A DNA stretch of 64,000 nucleotides from CBDFKQ01 sp965248855 (GTDB lineage: Bacteria; Bacteroidota; Bacteroidia; Cytophagales; 172606-1). The translations under genes were made by a program, and so were the position numbers. A model generated the notes under the pieces. It was not told the DNA's origin and did not search any database. It saw only the letters and a list, made by a program, of their open reading frames with translations. The stretch is from positions 62,001 through 126,000 of the forward strand of contig CBDFKQ010000027.1 of the NCBI GenBank assembly GCA_965248855.1. The letters run 5' to 3'. Below, piece by piece: positions 8,553 through 17,133 of this stretch (the stretch's first letter is position 1; every line of letters starts with the position of its first letter).

Positions 8553-10724
8553 ATGGGTTATATTATTTACCTGATTCCATTATTTGGAGTTATTGCTTTA
8601 ATTTACACTTATCTCAAATCAAATTGGGTACTAAAACAAGATGCGGGAGATGCTCGCATGAAAGAAATTTCGGGCTATATCGCCGATGGGGCAATGGCAT
8701 TTTTAAAGGCTGAGTACAAAGTGTTGGTCGGTTTTGTTGTTATAGCTACAATTTTACTTCTTGGTTTATCATTAAGTAGCGAAAGGTCGCATTGGTTAAT
8801 AGCAGTTGCTTTTATAATTGGTGCTTTTTTCTCTGCCTTAGCCGGGTTTATAGGAATGAAAATCGCTACAAAAGCAAATGTTAGAACAACCCAGGCAGCC
8901 AAAACAAGCTTAAGTCAGGCATTGAAAGTTTCGTTTACAGGTGGCTCTGTAATGGGGATGGGTGTTGCCGGTTTAGCAGTATTAGGTTTAGGATCTTTAT
9001 TTATTATTTTTTATACTCTTTTTGTAAAAGGCGATGTGAATGGCCCGGATATGGAGCGTGCATTAGAAGTACTTACAGGTTTTTCATTAGGTGCTGAAAG
9101 TATTGCATTGTTTGCCAGAGTAGGGGGAGGTATTTATACAAAAGCAGCGGATGTTGGTGCTGATTTAGTCGGTAAGGTTGAAGCCGGTATCCCTGAAGAC
9201 GATCCTCGAAATCCTGCAACAATTGCTGATAACGTTGGTGATAACGTAGGTGATGTAGCAGGAATGGGTGCAGATTTATTCGGCTCATATGTTGCTACAG
9301 TTTTGGCAACTATGGTTTTAGGAAGGGAAATTATTTCGGCAGATCATTTTGGAGGGATCGCACCTATATTGTTACCAATGGTTATTGCCGGTTTTGGAAT
9401 TATTTTTTCGGCCATCGGAATGTTATTTGTAAAAATTAATGAAGGTGGGAACGTACAGGGTGCATTAAACTTAGGCAACTGGGTATCTATAATTTTAACC
9501 GGTATTGCTTCTGCAGGACTTATTTTTTGGATGTTGCCATCACATTTAAGTTTAAGAGGTTATGAATTTACACCTTCCGGCGTATTAGGATCTGTAATTG
9601 TTGGTTTGGTAGTAGGTGCTTTAATGAGTTTAATAACTGAATATTATACTGCAATGGGTAAAAAACCTGTGCTTTCAATTATTCAAAAATCAGGTACAGG
9701 GCATGCCACGAATGTGATTGGTGGTTTAGCAGTCGGGATGGAGTCAACTATGTTACCTATTTTGGTTTTAGCAGCCGGTATTGTTGGGTCTTATTATTTT
9801 GCAGGTTTATATGGTGTATCTATTGCCGCTGCTGGTATGATGGCAACAACTGCAATGCAATTGGCAATTGATGCATTTGGTCCAATTGCTGATAATGCAG
9901 GAGGTATTGCTGAAATGTGCGAATTGCCTAAAGAAGTTCGTGAAAAAACAGATGTGTTGGATGCTGTTGGAAATACCACAGCTGCTATCGGCAAAGGATT
10001 TGCAATTGCTTCAGCTGCTTTAACATCTCTTGCACTGTTTGCTGCTTTTATGGGTACTGCTCAAATTGATGCAATTAATGTGGCAAACCCAACTGTTCTT
10101 GCAGGTTTATTTGTAGGGGGTATGATACCATTTATTTTTTCATCCTTAGCAATAAGTGCTGTTGGCCGTGCTGCAATGGATATGGTGAAAGAGGTTAGGC
10201 GCCAGTTTAAAGAAATAAAAGGGATAATGGAAGGCAAAGCCCGCCCGGAATATGAAAAGTGCGTTGAAATATCTACAAAAGCTGCTATTCGTGAAATGAT
10301 TTTGCCCGGTGCCATTGCATTGGTAATACCTGTAATTGTAGGTTTCGTTTTCGGTCCTGAAGTGCTGGGTGGCTTACTTGCCGGAGTAACAGTTTCAGGT
10401 GTTTTAATGGCTTTATTTCAATCGAACGCAGGTGGTGCCTGGGATAATGCTAAAAAATCATTTGAAAAAGGTGTTACTATTGACGGGAAAGAATATTTTA
10501 AAAAATCAGAACCTCATAAAGCTTCTGTTACCGGAGATACAGTTGGTGATCCTTTCAAAGATACTTCCGGCCCTTCAATGAATATTTTAATTAAATTAAT
10601 GTCAATCGTTTCATTGGTTATTGCTCCTTATATAATTGGAGTAGGCAAGCATCATGCTGATTTGGAAAAAGACGCATTAAAAAAATTACTTGTAAAAACT
10701 GAAACTGTATTTATAAAAAAATAA
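8553..10724 (+). CDS. hppA: Membrane-bound ion-pumping pyrophosphatase
   Basis: A 723-residue integral membrane enzyme with about 16 helices that hydrolyses cytoplasmic pyrophosphate to pump ions outward. The substrate site is visible as DLVGKVEAGIPEDDPRNPAT and the following DNVGDNVGD (about 204-233), plus a C-terminal Asp-rich motif (TVGDPFKDTSGP). The sequence GNTTAAIGKG (from residue 473) has Ala where potassium-independent enzymes have Lys, so it should belong to the potassium-dependent group. The Glu of the DLFESY motif of sodium pumps is Gly here (residue 244), while a Glu occurs earlier in GAESIALFARVGGGI (residue 182); proton transport is the more likely activity (inference). A terminator follows. 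Confidence 0.96.
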   Translation: MGYIIYLIPLFGVIALIYTYLKSNWVLKQDAGDARMKEISGYIADGAMAFLKAEYKVLVGFVVIATILLLGLSLSSERSHWLIAVAFIIGAFFSALAGFIGMKIATKANVRTTQAAKTSLSQALKVSFTGGSVMGMGVAGLAVLGLGSLFIIFYTLFVKGDVNGPDMERALEVLTGFSLGAESIALFARVGGGIYTKAADVGADLVGKVEAGIPEDDPRNPATIADNVGDNVGDVAGMGADLFGSYVATVLATMVLGREIISADHFGGIAPILLPMVIAGFGIIFSAIGMLFVKINEGGNVQGALNLGNWVSIILTGIASAGLIFWMLPSHLSLRGYEFTPSGVLGSVIVGLVVGALMSLITEYYTAMGKKPVLSIIQKSGTGHATNVIGGLAVGMESTMLPILVLAAGIVGSYYFAGLYGVSIAAAGMMATTAMQLAIDAFGPIADNAGGIAEMCELPKEVREKTDVLDAVGNTTAAIGKGFAIASAALTSLALFAAFMGTAQIDAINVANPTVLAGLFVGGMIPFIFSSLAISAVGRAAMDMVKEVRRQFKEIKGIMEGKARPEYEKCVEISTKAAIREMILPGAIALVIPVIVGFVFGPEVLGGLLAGVTVSGVLMALFQSNAGGAWDNAKKSFEKGVTIDGKEYFKKSEPHKASVTGDTVGDPFKDTSGPSMNILIKLMSIVSLVIAPYIIGVGKHHADLEKDALKKLLVKTETVFIKK

Positions 10725-10736
10725 AATTTTAAGAAT

Positions 10737-10772
10737 AAAAACTTCCCATAACTATTTGTAGGAAGTTTTTTT
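10737..10772 (+). terminator. Rho-independent terminator after hppA
   Basis: Stem AAAAACTTCC with GGAAGTTTTT, a 14-base loop and a terminal T run, 12 bp after the pyrophosphatase stop codon. Confidence 0.85.
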
Positions 10773-10854
10773 ATTTTATTCCCCGCAATACTTTTACTTT
10801 TTTCTATAATATTAAAGTAGCCCTATTCATTGATATAAAGTTGAATATTAAATC

Positions 10855-10975
10855 ATTGCCTTTCATAAATGGAAAATTGAATCTATTATTACCTTGTATA
10901 AATGTAAAATACTTCTTATTATTGCCTTGTAAAAATGTAAAACTTGTATATTTATTGCCTTGTATAAATGTATTT
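10855..10975 (+). repeat. Four direct repeats with exact 33-bp period before the ATPase gene
   Basis: Copies of ATTGCCTTGTATAAATGTAA plus AA begin at 10855, 10888, 10921 and 10954, each exactly 33 bp apart. Copies 2-4 are nearly identical across 20 bases; copy 1 differs at four or five positions. The spacers (about 11 bp) are A/T-rich and not conserved. The last copy contains the ATG of the DUF4143 ATPase. A very weak further copy may sit at 10822. The array is not coding: stops occur in each frame, including a TAA directly before the ATPase start. The layout suggests an operator array or a repeat-derived control region. Confidence 0.8.
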
Positions 10976-12290
10976 ATCTAGAAAGATTGATCATACCTTG
11001 CTGGAATGGCGTAAGCAAAGAGAAATAAAACCATTGCTTATAAGAGGTGCAAGACAAGTAGGAAAATCGACAGCGATTCGTGAATTAGCAAAGAAATTTG
11101 AATATTTTTTGGAAATAAATTTTGAAGAACAAAAACAAGTTCATAAACTTTTCGAAGGTGATTTGGATCCTAAATATTTATGTGAAAATCTATCTATCCT
11201 ATATAATATTCCAATCATACCCGGCAGAACATTATTATTTTTCGATGAAATTCAAGCTTGTATTCCCGCAATTTCCTCTTTGCGTTTTTTTTATGAAAAA
11301 TATACCCAATTACATGTAATTGCGGCCGGGTCTCTTTTAGAATTTGCCTTGGCAGAAATTCCGTCTTTCGGAGTAGGGAGAATAAGGTCTCTTTTTGTTT
11401 ACCCACTTTCATTTGATGAATATCTTGATGGCATAGGTGAGAAGGCTCTTTTAGAAGCAAAAAAGAAAGCATCTATAAATAAACCTTTACCGGAGCCCAT
11501 TCATGAAAAATTGATCGAACATATCAAAAGATTTTTAATTATTGGAGGTATGCCTGAAGTGGTAGCATCTTATGCTAAAAATAAAAATATAAGTTTTTGC
11601 AGGCAAATACTTGATGACTTAATCACCTCTTTAAAAACAGATTTTTCGAAATATAAAAAGCAAGTTCCCTTTCTTCGTATTTCTGAAGTTTTTGATTCGG
11701 TGATCAAACAGGCGGGTGGTAAATTTGTATACAATAATGCAGCAACAGAAACCAATCATAAACAGATTAAGCAAGCAATTGATTTATTAATAATGTCAGG
11801 GTTAGTGATACCGGTAACAAGTACTGCTGCAAACGGGCTGCCATTGGGAGCAGAAACCAATCCAAAAAATCGAAAAATGATGTTGCTTGATACAGGAATT
11901 TTTCAAAGACTATTAGGATTGAATATTCCGGAAATTTTGTTTGAAAACAACTTCGATATTATTAATAAGGGAGCAATAGCAGAGCAGTTTGTAGGTTTGG
12001 AATTGTTAAAAAATTATCCTCCTTATCGGCAGGAAAGTTTATATTATTGGCATAGAGAAGCAAAAAGCAGTAATGCAGAAGTTGATTATGTAATTCAGCA
12101 AAACGAAAGCATTATACCTTTGGAAGTAAAATCAGGGAAGAAAGGATCTATGCAAAGCCTTTTTTTATTTTTAAAAGAAAAAAAATTGAATAAAGGTATT
12201 CGGGTTTCGCTGGAAAATTATAATCAATATGATAACATTGAAGTAATCCCGATATATGGAATTTCGGAATTATTAGGAAACTTAATTTAA
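10968..12290 (+). CDS. AAA-family ATP-binding protein with DUF4143 domain
   Basis: A 440-residue protein of the prokaryotic ATPase family with an AAA_14 N-terminal domain and a C-terminal DUF4143 domain. Walker A is GARQVGKST (27-35) and Walker B is TLLFFDEIQA (Asp93, Glu94). The C-terminal half includes YYWHREAKSSNAEVDYVI and IIPLEVKSGKKGSMQSL, which follow the E/D...EVKSG arrangement of a PD-(D/E)XK nuclease-like fold. The family is widespread and often variable between strains; its role is unknown. The start codon lies inside the last unit of a 33-bp direct-repeat array, with an in-frame stop immediately before it, so this start is firm. It converges on the lipoprotein genes. Confidence 0.9.
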   Translation: MYLSRKIDHTLLEWRKQREIKPLLIRGARQVGKSTAIRELAKKFEYFLEINFEEQKQVHKLFEGDLDPKYLCENLSILYNIPIIPGRTLLFFDEIQACIPAISSLRFFYEKYTQLHVIAAGSLLEFALAEIPSFGVGRIRSLFVYPLSFDEYLDGIGEKALLEAKKKASINKPLPEPIHEKLIEHIKRFLIIGGMPEVVASYAKNKNISFCRQILDDLITSLKTDFSKYKKQVPFLRISEVFDSVIKQAGGKFVYNNAATETNHKQIKQAIDLLIMSGLVIPVTSTAANGLPLGAETNPKNRKMMLLDTGIFQRLLGLNIPEILFENNFDIINKGAIAEQFVGLELLKNYPPYRQESLYYWHREAKSSNAEVDYVIQQNESIIPLEVKSGKKGSMQSLFLFLKEKKLNKGIRVSLENYNQYDNIEVIPIYGISELLGNLI

Positions 12291-12326
12291 AATTGAAGAT
12301 ATAACTCCTCCTATCATTAAGAATTT

Positions 12327-12884
12327 TTAAGGCTTATAAAGAAAATCAAATCTTCCATTTGTGACTAAAATAGTTTGTTGAGTATTATTGTTAAATCCAT
12401 TAAACTCAAAAGTTCCAGCAACGGCGTTAGTTATTGTATCAGCCTTGGTAATTATTACAGTTCCTTTGTGAGAAGAGTTGGTTAAATATAAGTGTGTAAT
12501 ATCAAAAAAAACCCCATAATTAAATGGAACAATATTAGCCGGATACGTTCCTGTATCAAATATTAAAGGGTAAATTCCTGGTTTATATACGTTATTTATA
12601 TAGATATCTATACTTGTACCATCACCTCTTTCTGCCATTAATGACACATTATTTCTTGCTGAATCTTTAAGAAGAGAAGTTAAAATGTATCCTCCTTCTA
12701 TCGCTTTCGTTCCCCTATTAAATAATGAGGCGGGTTTACCAGTAGAGACCCAAGGTTTACCATTCACTAAACATCCAAAAGTATTTGCTCCATTTTGAGT
12801 AACAGGAGGTAAAGCGTCTATTGCATTCTTTTTACAACTATTAAAAAAGAAAAGGCAGAAAATAAAAATTAAATTTTTTTTCAT
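12327..12884 (-). CDS. Lipoprotein, tandem paralogue 1
   Basis: A 185-residue protein with a lipoprotein signal (lipobox near FFFNSCKK, Cys at about residue 17). The mature part begins with a PPVTQNGANTFGCLVNGKPW segment typical of a Bacteroidota lipoprotein group (DUF6252/DUF5025-like), expected on the periplasmic or outer face of the envelope. No catalytic residues are seen. It lies 10 bp downstream of a close paralogue, shares long identical stretches with it at both ends, and diverges in the middle. The transcript probably begins at the gene upstream of that paralogue. Confidence 0.75.
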   Translation of the reverse strand: MKKNLIFIFCLFFFNSCKKNAIDALPPVTQNGANTFGCLVNGKPWVSTGKPASLFNRGTKAIEGGYILTSLLKDSARNNVSLMAERGDGTSIDIYINNVYKPGIYPLIFDTGTYPANIVPFNYGVFFDITHLYLTNSSHKGTVIITKADTITNAVAGTFEFNGFNNNTQQTILVTNGRFDFLYKP

Positions 12885-12894
12885 TTATTTAATA

Positions 12895-13446
12895 TTATGG
12901 TTTATAAAGGAAATCAAATCTTCCCTTTGTTATTAAAATTGTCTGCTTGGTATCATAATTATATCCTTCAAACTCAAAAGTTCCAGCAACGGCATTATTT
13001 ATTGTATCAGCCTTGGTAATTATTACGGTTCCTTTGTGATAGATGTTGGTTTTATATAAACTGTTTTTATCGCCATAACTTCCATAACTATATGGAACTA
13101 CAACTGCAGGATATGTTGCTCCGTTAAATGCTAAATCATAAGTTCCTGGCTTGCCTACATTATTAATATAGAGTTGCATAGATGTACCATCTTTGCTGGC
13201 ACACCATAAAAGTACATTGTTCCTAACTGTATCAATATAATTAGCTTGATAACCGCCTTCTATCGTTTTTGTTCCCCTATTAAACAAAGAAGCGGGTTTT
13301 CCATTAGATATCCAAGGTTTACCATTCACTAAGCATCCAAAAGTATTTGCCCCATTTTGAGTAACAGGAGGTAAGGCGTCTATATCTTTCTTTTTACAAT
13401 TATTAAATAAGAAAAGACAAAAAAGAAAAATTAAGATTTTTTTCAT
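12895..13446 (-). CDS. Lipoprotein, tandem paralogue 2
   Basis: A 183-residue lipoprotein (lipobox FLFNNCKK) closely related to the gene just downstream: the regions around NGANTFGCLVNGKPW, ASLFNRGTK, YHKGTVIITKADTI and AVAGTFEF are shared, while the middle differs. The pair results from tandem duplication. It is separated by 14 bp from a small secreted-protein gene upstream, so the three genes likely form one transcript. Function unknown; no enzymatic motif is visible. Confidence 0.75.
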   Translation of the reverse strand: MKKILIFLFCLFLFNNCKKKDIDALPPVTQNGANTFGCLVNGKPWISNGKPASLFNRGTKTIEGGYQANYIDTVRNNVLLWCASKDGTSMQLYINNVGKPGTYDLAFNGATYPAVVVPYSYGSYGDKNSLYKTNIYHKGTVIITKADTINNAVAGTFEFEGYNYDTKQTILITKGRFDFLYKP

Positions 13447-13460
13447 AAAAAATTTGGTTA

Positions 13461-13964
13461 TTAATAATACTTTTTAAGGTAAGGTTTTACATATCCATAT
13501 GTAAGTTGAGAACCATTTATATGATATTTCTTTATAGAAAGTTCTTTTAAACCGATTATTATGGCGGAAGTCGGAAGTGCTATTGCATTTCCAATATATA
13601 ACCCTCCAACTATAGCACTTCCACTACGTCCCAAATCGATACCCTGTGGCTTATAATCAGAATATATGTAAATTCCTGTAATAAGCGCAAGTCCTGAAAA
13701 TGTTAATAAAGAGGTTTTCTTATGTTTAAATTTTCGCTTTAGAGTAAGTTTTTTAATATTTAATGCGGAAATATTTATTGTATCATTTAACGACGTTACA
13801 ATAACTAAAGAAGAATCTGTTGCTAAAATCAATCGACCTCTAATCCTTTGCCCATCCATAAATTTTATCGATGCGTTATATGCTTTATGTTTGTTCCGTG
13901 CATAAATACAGTTAATATGGAAAAATAGTAGAACTATAATTACGACTTTCAAAATTATTTTCAT
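13461..13964 (-). CDS. Secreted or membrane-anchored protein of unknown function
   Basis: A 167-residue protein with an N-terminal hydrophobic signal (VVIIVLLFFHINCIYA), a short beta-rich part (MDGQRIRGRLILATDSSLVI then INISALNIKKLTL) and two further hydrophobic segments (LLTFSGLALITGIYIY and IVGGLYIGNAIALPTSAIII). It is the first gene of a presumed operon with the two paralogous lipoproteins. I do not recognise the family. The beta segment resembles the small surface-associated domains in which side chains such as D, S and N alternate with hydrophobics, but no function follows from that. Confidence 0.65.
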   Translation of the reverse strand: MKIILKVVIIVLLFFHINCIYARNKHKAYNASIKFMDGQRIRGRLILATDSSLVIVTSLNDTINISALNIKKLTLKRKFKHKKTSLLTFSGLALITGIYIYSDYKPQGIDLGRSGSAIVGGLYIGNAIALPTSAIIIGLKELSIKKYHINGSQLTYGYVKPYLKKYY

Positions 13965-14066
13965 AATGGTTAAGTTAGTTTTTTGAATTTGAAAGATTAT
14001 GTATTAATATTTAGTATAACAGATTAATGTTTAATATAATATAAATTGTAGAGGTTTAAGTTAAAT

Positions 14067-14122
14067 AAAAAAAGGTAAGGCTGATTATAATTTATTCAAT
14101 TACTAATCAGCCTTACCTTTTT
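14067..14122 (-). terminator. Rho-independent terminator after gnd
   Basis: Long stem AAAAAGGTAAGGCTGATTA with TAATCAGCCTTACCTTTTT around an A/T-rich loop; on the minus strand the downstream arm ends in a T run. It lies 34 bp past the dehydrogenase stop codon. Confidence 0.88.
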
Positions 14123-14155
14123 AATTTCAGATATCGTTTTATTAAAAAACAGATC

Positions 14156-15055
14156 TTATTTCAATTCCACTTTATGCCCGCCAAATTCATTTCTCAATGC
14201 AGCAACCACTTTGCCGGAAAAGGTATCATCTTGTTGTGAGCGGTAGCGCATCATTAATGAGAGAGCAATTACCGGAGTTGCTACTTCCATATTCAAAGCA
14301 GTTTCTAATGTCCACTTGCCTTCACCGGAAGAATGCATTATTCCTTTAATAGCATCTAATTTTGGATCTTTTTCAAAAGCATTTTCAATTAATTCCATCA
14401 ACCAACTTCTCACTACCGATCCATGGTTCCAAACTCTTGCAACTTCTTTAAAATTTATATCAAAGTCAGATTTTTCTAATACTTCAAAGCCTTCTGCCAT
14501 TGATTGCATCATACCGTATTCAATTCCGTTATGCACCATTTTTACAAAATGGCCACTGCCGGGTTTTCCACAATATAAATATCCATTTTCAATAGAAACA
14601 CTTTTAAAAACGCTTTCACAATAATCAAAAGCTTCTTTTTCGCCACCTATCATCGTGCAGGCACCATTTAAAGCACCACTTAAACCACCGCTGGTGCCAC
14701 AGTCCAAATAATCTATTCCTTTCATTTTTAAACGAACATGGCGGCGAATAGAATCTTTATAAAATGAATTTCCTCCATCAACCAATATATCACCTGTTTG
14801 AAGAAGAGGTATAAGGTCTTCGATAAGTTGATCAACAATCTCTCCGGCAGGCACCATCATCCAAATTACTTTGCGACCTTGAAGGGCTTCGCATAAATGT
14901 TTAAGAGAAAAGGCAGGAGTAATCCCTTCTCCACCTATTCTTTCAATATTCTCTTTCTGAACATCATTGGCTATTACTTCAAAATTATTTCTTTTTAAAT
15001 TCAAAGCCAGGTTATAACCCATTTTTCCAAGACCAATTATTCCTATTTGTTGCAT
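14156..15055 (-). CDS. gnd: 6-phosphogluconate dehydrogenase, decarboxylating (short form)
   Basis: Converts 6-phosphogluconate to ribulose 5-phosphate and carbon dioxide with reduction of NAD(P). The 299-residue length is that of the short, YqeC/GndA-like form. The N-terminal dinucleotide fold shows IGLGKMGYNLALNL. The substrate region includes DCGTSGGLSGALNGAC and the catalytic segment HFVKMVHNGIEYGMMQ, with the Lys and the Asn/Gly positions conserved. Short forms usually prefer NAD. The gluconate transporter gene lies immediately upstream on the same strand, so uptake and oxidation of gluconate are probably coupled; no gluconate kinase is in the window. A CGATAT element sits between the two genes. 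Confidence 0.93.
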   Translation of the reverse strand: MQQIGIIGLGKMGYNLALNLKRNNFEVIANDVQKENIERIGGEGITPAFSLKHLCEALQGRKVIWMMVPAGEIVDQLIEDLIPLLQTGDILVDGGNSFYKDSIRRHVRLKMKGIDYLDCGTSGGLSGALNGACTMIGGEKEAFDYCESVFKSVSIENGYLYCGKPGSGHFVKMVHNGIEYGMMQSMAEGFEVLEKSDFDINFKEVARVWNHGSVVRSWLMELIENAFEKDPKLDAIKGIMHSSGEGKWTLETALNMEVATPVIALSLMMRYRSQQDDTFSGKVVAALRNEFGGHKVELK

Positions 15056-15098
15056 ATTTTGTATTATTAGTTTGAATTAATTTTTTCTATTAAATAAA

Positions 15099-15130
15099 TA
15101 TCAATTTTATCAATATCGTTATTTTGATAT
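15099..15130 (-). repeat. Dispersed CGATAT element, copy d
   Basis: Read on the minus strand, CGATATTGATAAAATTGATA is nearly the consensus of the scattered element. It lies 45 bp upstream of the gnd start codon, between gntP and gnd. Confidence 0.5.
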
Positions 15131-15180
15131 TTTAATTTAAAAATCTTTGATTGAAAAAAAATAAATTTATGGAATTGTAA

Positions 15181-16491
15181 TTAAACAAAAATATTTAAAA
15201 GAAGTACTCCGCCTAAGCCTGTTATACCAACAATAGTTTCCATTATCGTCCAACTTTTAAAAGTATCTGTTACTGTAAGGCCAAAATATTCTTTAAACAT
15301 CCAAAAACCTGTATCATTCACATGAGAACACATTAAACTTCCTGCACCTATTGATAGTACCATCAACTCCTGGTTTACATTTAGCGTACTCAACATTGGT
15401 TGTACTATGCCTGCAGCGGTTAAACCTGCTACTGTTGCAGAACCTAATGCCACTCTGATAAGTAAAGCAATAAGCCAACCTAAAAATAAAGGTGAAATAT
15501 TAGAATTTTTAAAACCTAATGCAATCTCTTTACCCAAACCTGTATCAATTAAAACCTGCTTAAACGCCCCACCTGCTCCAATAATTAAAAATATTAAAGC
15601 AATACTTCCAACAGATTCACTCATTTGTTTCATTAAATATTCCATTGACCGGTTTTTTTTTAATAAAAAAACCGCCCCTATAACCGCTATTAAAAGTGCA
15701 ATGCCGGGGTCGCCAATAAAATGAAATATCATTTTGAATGGTGAATTCTCCGGGAAAATAAAATCAGCAGCTGTACCTGCAGCCATAAGTAAAACAGGAA
15801 TGAGGGCAACGATTAAGCTTAAAGCAAAAGAAGGCATTTCGTCATCAGAAAATATTTTATTTGAAAAAATTCCTGTTGGAGGAGTGGAAGGTATTTTTTT
15901 TAGAAAATTAGGAAATAACAGCCCTGAGAAAAAAAGAGTAGGTATAGCTAAGATAACTCCATAAATCAAAACCTTACCAATGTCTGCATGAAAAAGAACA
16001 GCTATTGATGATGGTCCCGGATGTGGTGGTAAAAATCCATGAGTTACCGAAAGTGCAGAAGCCATTGGAATACCAATATAAATAAGTGGCAAATTAGTTT
16101 GAGCTGCAATTGTAAAAACCAAAGGAATTAAAACTACAAAACCTGCATTATAAAACATTGCAATCCCCACTACAAAACCTGTTAAAACCAATGCTAATTT
16201 TATATTTTTCACTCCAAATGCATTTATCATTCCGGAACTTATTCTTTGAATGGCGCCGGTTTCTGATAAAATTTTGCCAAGCATCACTCCAAAGCCTAAA
16301 ACCATTGCAAGGGAACCCAATGTATCTCCCATCCCTTTTTGCAAAGATTTTAAAACAGAAATTAAATTCATTCCCACTCCTAAGCCAACAAAAATGGTAA
16401 CGATAATTAAAGATATAAAAGCATTGAATTGAAGGCCTATTATAAGAAAGAGAAGTAATGCAAGGCCACAAATAAGGATTATTATTGACAC
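15181..16491 (-). CDS. Gluconate:proton symporter, GntP family
   Basis: A 436-residue inner-membrane transporter with about 12 helices. Family features are GDTLGSLAMVLGFGVMLGKI near the N-terminus, the segment HGFLPPHPGPSSIA in the middle, and the C-terminal SLMCSHVNDTGFWMFKEYFG. GntP members take up gluconate or related aldonates with protons. The adjacent 6-phosphogluconate dehydrogenase supports gluconate as the likely substrate. It lies 52 bp downstream of the DUF6090-like gene and may be read from there or from its own promoter. The exact substrate (gluconate, idonate or another hydroxy acid) is not fixed by the sequence. Confidence 0.93.
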   Translation of the reverse strand: MSIIILICGLALLLFLIIGLQFNAFISLIIVTIFVGLGVGMNLISVLKSLQKGMGDTLGSLAMVLGFGVMLGKILSETGAIQRISSGMINAFGVKNIKLALVLTGFVVGIAMFYNAGFVVLIPLVFTIAAQTNLPLIYIGIPMASALSVTHGFLPPHPGPSSIAVLFHADIGKVLIYGVILAIPTLFFSGLLFPNFLKKIPSTPPTGIFSNKIFSDDEMPSFALSLIVALIPVLLMAAGTAADFIFPENSPFKMIFHFIGDPGIALLIAVIGAVFLLKKNRSMEYLMKQMSESVGSIALIFLIIGAGGAFKQVLIDTGLGKEIALGFKNSNISPLFLGWLIALLIRVALGSATVAGLTAAGIVQPMLSTLNVNQELMVLSIGAGSLMCSHVNDTGFWMFKEYFGLTVTDTFKSWTIMETIVGITGLGGVLLLNIFV

Positions 16492-16543
16492 GATAACTTA
16501 AAAAATTATTTAAAAGTTAAATGTGCAAAATTTAATTAAAATA

Positions 16544-17065
16544 TTATTTTTTTTTCTGGTTTTTTAACCATTCCCGGTAATTTTTTATCAAACTTTTTTC
16601 ATTAGTGATGATGTCTTTTAAATATATTTTCAAAAAATTAAAAGTTTTAGTTATATCATCTCCGGAATTTGAAAGCAGGTTTAAGAAGTTATTTATATAT
16701 AATTCATTAACCTTCTCTATTTGGGATTGTATGGTATATAGTGAACTTATTTTATGATATTCCTCATAGTGAAATGCCTTAAAACTCCCACTAAAATTTG
16801 CAGATTCGAAAGCTGTCCGTTTTAAAAAGGCAGGGTTTAGGCCTTCCCAATGATTAAAAAAATGGATAAGAGAATCTTTTTTTAAAGAATCATAATGATT
16901 TGCAAGGCGCAAACTTTGAATGTGATAAGCATTTTTAATTAAAAGAGTTTTTAAGTTTTCTTTAACTTCTTGTTCTATTTGAGTTTGAATAGTTTTTTTT
17001 AATGATTTTTCGGATTGATTATTTTGCCACTGGTTAAGTAAAAGCCCAAGGTAAATACCCATCAT
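16544..17065 (-). CDS. Membrane-anchored protein resembling DUF6090, apparently frameshifted at its 5' end
   Basis: The 173 residues after the first available ATG begin in the middle of a membrane helix (MMGIYLGLLLNQWQNNQSEK) followed by a helical, polar region rich in Lys, Asn and Glu. Bacteroidota proteins of this type normally start with a short basic cytoplasmic segment, then the helix ending in LxLNxW. Here the same frame reads back through CILPLFVT before a stop without any start codon, while another frame starting at 17127 encodes MIKVFRKIHLFK. A single-base shift near 17090 would join them into one normal protein starting 6 bp after the upstream gene. This could be a real mutation or a sequence error. 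Function unknown. Confidence 0.65.
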   Translation of the reverse strand: MMGIYLGLLLNQWQNNQSEKSLKKTIQTQIEQEVKENLKTLLIKNAYHIQSLRLANHYDSLKKDSLIHFFNHWEGLNPAFLKRTAFESANFSGSFKAFHYEEYHKISSLYTIQSQIEKVNELYINNFLNLLSNSGDDITKTFNFLKIYLKDIITNEKSLIKNYREWLKNQKKK

Positions 17066-17133
17066 AGTTACAAATAATGGAAGAATACATCTTTAAATAA
17101 ATGAATTTTTCTAAATACTTTAATCATTGCCTG

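Noticed and set aside
8675..10315. Open frames of 66-84 codons antisense to the pyrophosphatase gene
   Set aside because: They are shadows of the codon bias of the main frame, show no domain, and lack promoters.
10855..10975. CRISPR array from the regular 33-bp repeats
   Set aside because: Units are about 20 bases with 11-base spacers that are A/T-rich and too short to be guide sequences; no cas gene lies nearby, and the last repeat holds a start codon.
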